Shown here one piece after another: positions 50,039-51,946 of a stretch of 51,946 nt of DNA. Both the position numbers and the translations under genes were made by a program. The first letter of the stretch is position 1. Each line of letters begins with the position of its first letter. The notes beneath the pieces were generated by a model. That model saw nothing but the letters and a program-made list of their open reading frames with translations, ran no database searches and was not told the origin of the DNA. The stretch is from contig JAOTXX010000023.1 of assembly GCA_029862185.1 (NCBI GenBank), forward strand, positions 1 through 51,946, given 5' to 3'. Source of the stretch: Myxococcales bacterium. Lineage in GTDB: Bacteria > Myxococcota_A > Polyangia > Polyangiales > Houyiibacteriaceae.

Positions 50039-50586
50039 GCACGGCGGAACGTGACGGCGACGTGCTCGCTCTCCAAATCGCGCGACCTCTGCGAGCGACG
50101 TCGAAGGTCGTTCGGAGGTGCAGCCTTGGCTTGCCCATCGTCGCCGAGGTCCCTCCGATTCTCGACACTGGCGAGCCGTTTCCCACGCGATACTGGCTCA
50201 CGTGCCCCCTCGCGCATCGTCGGATCGCCCGGCTCGAGGCGAAGGGCGGAGTCCGTGCGGCGCAGTCCAAGATCGACGCTGACCCCGAGCGAATGCGCGC
50301 GCTCGAAGCCGCCCATGCGCGCTACGCTCGCGAACGTGAAGCGCTGCTTTCGGCCGATGCGCGCCATCGTCCAACTGGAGGAGTCGGTGGCTCATCCACC
50401 GGTGTGAAGTGCCTCCACGCGCACTACGCGGACTTTGCCGCTGGCAACGAGAATCCGATCGGCCGCGATGTTCACGAGGCGATTGGTGAGCCTTGCTGTG
50501 AGCTGCCGTGCGTGACGAACATTGACGGCAAGCTCCGACGTAACCCAAACTGGCGAGAGCCGACCAATGACGACGACCCTCAATGA
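50035..50586 (+). CDS. DUF501 family protein
   Basis: 183 residues from the ATG at 50035 inside the previous stop. RRCSLGLPIVAEVPPILDTG and EPFPTRYWLTCPLAHRRIAR are the DUF501 signature, and the C-terminal Cys/His groups (KCLHAHYADFAAG, GEPCCELPC) are also typical. Its function is unknown; the Cys/His pattern suggests a metal. In other bacteria I recall DUF501 near FtsB and Ppx; here neither is adjacent. Confidence 0.9.
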   Translation: MSTAERDGDVLALQIARPLRATSKVVRRCSLGLPIVAEVPPILDTGEPFPTRYWLTCPLAHRRIARLEAKGGVRAAQSKIDADPERMRALEAAHARYAREREALLSADARHRPTGGVGGSSTGVKCLHAHYADFAAGNENPIGRDVHEAIGEPCCELPCVTNIDGKLRRNPNWREPTNDDDPQ

Positions 50587-51010
50587 GACCCCTCCCGGGC
50601 CACTCTCACAGCGCCTGCTTTGGTTGGGCATCGCGGCGGGCTCGCTAGCAGTGCTGGCAGTGGCCGTGGCGATCGAACCCGACGTTCGCGGCTACGGAAC
50701 GCACACCCAACTCGGTCTGCCTCCCTGTGGCTTCCGCTTGCTCACCGGCTCGCCATGCCCCGGATGTGGGCTCACGACGGCATTTGCGTACGGCGTCCGC
50801 GGCCAATGGTCGATGGCGGCAAGCGCGAACCCGCTCGGCCTTGCTCTGTTTTTCATGGTCTGCGCTTGCATACCGCTCGGCGTGACTGCCGCGCTGCGCA
50901 GCTGGTCTCTCGGCGAGGTCATCGATCGCTTCGGACTCAACCGCTGGGCGCTTGCAGTCGCGGGCTGCGCCATCGTGGTCTGGGTCGTGCGCTTTGCGGT
51001 CGCGCTTTAA
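50567..51010 (+). CDS. DUF2752 membrane protein
   Basis: 147 residues from the ATG at 50567, overlapping the DUF501 gene by 20 nt. Membrane segments are near 17-40, 80-105 and 122-145. Between the first two lies the DUF2752 hallmark LPPCGFRLLTGSPCPGCGLT, a Cys-rich loop on one membrane face. Function unknown. It ends in a 4-nt overlap with the convergent receiver gene. Confidence 0.88.
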   Translation: MTTTLNETPPGPLSQRLLWLGIAAGSLAVLAVAVAIEPDVRGYGTHTQLGLPPCGFRLLTGSPCPGCGLTTAFAYGVRGQWSMAASANPLGLALFFMVCACIPLGVTAALRSWSLGEVIDRFGLNRWALAVAGCAIVVWVVRFAVAL

Positions 51011-51879
51011 GCTTTGCGCGCAATCGCATGTCGCGTTTGCTTGAGGAGGTCCTCGCCGCTCTTGACGCTGACCTCCGGTGTGCTCGTGTGCCCAATCTCC
51101 ACCTCGGGCCGTGGCGCAATGTTCCCGCCCCAGAGCTCGCCGCTTTCGATCTGACCGTCCAAGCGCTGGAGCACGTAGCTGGCGCCTTTGCCATCGGTTT
51201 CCGGAAGCAGGATGCAGAACTCGTCACGCCGCAGGCGAAAGAGATGGTCGACCGCGCGGATGCAAGACTTGAGCCCGCTGCCGATCATGGCCATCGCGCG
51301 ATCCGCCGTGCCGTCCTCGCTTGCCGCCGCGATTCCCGACGAGTTGCGAAGCCTTACGACAATGCAGCTCAGCGGATGTCCGTAGCGCTCGGCGCGCGTG
51401 TGTTCGTAGTCCAAGCTAATCAGAAGTTGTGATGGCGTTCCGGCGCCGGTCACTGGGTCACGTTGATCGGCCGGTGGAGTGCTCTCAGGAATGCCGAGGC
51501 GGTCGCGCCGCGTAGCGCGCAAAACGTTGCGCACACGCTGCTGAATTTCGAATACTCGATACGGGCGGGTTAGGTAGTCTTCAGCGCCGAGCTCGATCCC
51601 GCGACGCCTCGCGTCGACGTCTCCTTCGTCGGTCACGAGCAAGACCGGAATGCTCACGAGGCTGGTGTCCGCCTTGAGAATGCGCAGGATCTCGAAACCG
51701 TCGATCTCGGACATGGTTGCGTCGAGCATGAGCAGGTCCGGGGGCCGGCGCGCGACCATGGCCAGCACCTCGGGGCCGTCCGCGGCAGTCACGACGTCGT
51801 AACCGGCCGCCTTGCATGCCTCATGAAGCAAACGGAGGTTGAAAGGATCGGGGTCCCCGACGAGAACCAAGGCGCTCAT
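51007..51879 (-). CDS. Receiver domain with degenerate GGDEF domain
   Basis: 290 residues. The receiver (about 1-120) has Asp9/Asp11, phospho-Asp53 in LLMLDATMSEIDGF and Thr83, but the switch Lys is Arg (YLTRPYR). The second domain (about 140-285) has the GGDEF fold pattern (DPVTGAGTPSQLL, LRLRRDEF-like RLRRDEFCILLPETDG), yet the signature Gly-Gly is Arg217-Arg218. Cyclic-di-GMP synthesis is therefore unlikely; it may bind nucleotide or act as a scaffold. The rest of the window (51880-51946) shows only the region upstream of its ATG. Confidence 0.88.
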   Translation of the reverse strand: MSALVLVGDPDPFNLRLLHEACKAAGYDVVTAADGPEVLAMVARRPPDLLMLDATMSEIDGFEILRILKADTSLVSIPVLLVTDEGDVDARRRGIELGAEDYLTRPYRVFEIQQRVRNVLRATRRDRLGIPESTPPADQRDPVTGAGTPSQLLISLDYEHTRAERYGHPLSCIVVRLRNSSGIAAASEDGTADRAMAMIGSGLKSCIRAVDHLFRLRRDEFCILLPETDGKGASYVLQRLDGQIESGELWGGNIAPRPEVEIGHTSTPEVSVKSGEDLLKQTRHAIARKA

Positions 51880-51946
51880 CGCGCCGGCTCGCTTGCGCTT
51901 GGTCGCGTCCTGCCCCGTCCCACGGTCGCTACCGTATCACGGGGCT

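Overview
The window is one contiguous GC-rich chromosomal segment, roughly 63% GC by eye, with dense genes and short operons. The gene style points to Myxococcota or another deltaproteobacterial lineage. It has eukaryote-like Ser/Thr kinases, one fused to a receiver domain. It also has FHA and PilZ proteins with membrane anchors, a J-domain protein with a DUF4388-like N-terminus, and an outer-membrane protein ending in thrombospondin type-3 repeats. Several unnamed proteins recall families I know from Myxococcus. No phage, plasmid, integrase, transposase, CRISPR array, rRNA or tRNA gene was recognised. The assignment is an inference from gene content; no 16S or marker search was possible.

Layout. 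(1) 1-9233: an ECF sigma / anti-sigma / secreted protein / trmH / PBP1A / NtrY-type kinase run on the minus strand, divergent from a PcrA-type helicase. Two inverted copies of a ~120-bp G-quadruplex-bearing repeat bracket this block. (2) 9234-14338: FmdB, PspA, a YbjN-like protein, an AblB-like protein, a three-domain DsbA-like protein with a good terminator, and a small Cys-containing exported protein. (3) 14519-17093: AmgK-like sugar kinase divergent from a non-RD Ser/Thr kinase that overlaps an rsmG-like methyltransferase. (4) 17103-20993: the classical rpmH-rnpA-yidD-yidC-jag cluster, with radC upstream where dnaA often lies. (5) 21050-25804: MBL-fold hydrolase, a 454-base gene-free stretch full of nested inverted repeats, the DUF4388/J-domain protein, and cysS. 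(6) 25888-30645: hisD-ttcA-OMP-lipoprotein-conserved protein, an overlapping five-gene run. (7) 30623-34874: hflX and nagZ on the minus strand, pcnB divergent.

(8) 34897-38701: an exported protein, a three-gene run ending in coaX, and an FHA protein. (9) 38820-41764: a PilZ-membrane-AMIN-like protein converging on an HtrA protease. (10) 41872-47214: a signalling island. A histidine-kinase-like protein with PAS and HisKA domains but no ATPase domain lies 3 bp upstream of a complete GAF/PAS kinase. These two diverge from murI and a Ser/Thr kinase-receiver fusion. (11) 47236-51946: DUF4112, SCP2, YkgJ, DUF501 and DUF2752 proteins, and a receiver protein with a broken GGDEF motif.

How the genes work together. 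Several loci concern the cell envelope: PBP1A, AmgK, NagZ, MurI, YidC/YidD, PspA, HtrA, the triple DsbA and a possible envelope-stress sigma/anti-sigma pair. A second theme is signalling by non-canonical modules: the HisKA-only protein, the kinase-receiver hybrid, the non-RD kinase and the degenerate GGDEF protein. The best candidate for an undescribed system is the 41.9-47.2 kb signalling island. The complete kinase, the ATPase-less HisKA protein and the kinase-receiver hybrid could form a phosphorelay from His-Asp chemistry to Ser/Thr phosphorylation. The wiring is a hypothesis; the domain content is what the sequence shows.
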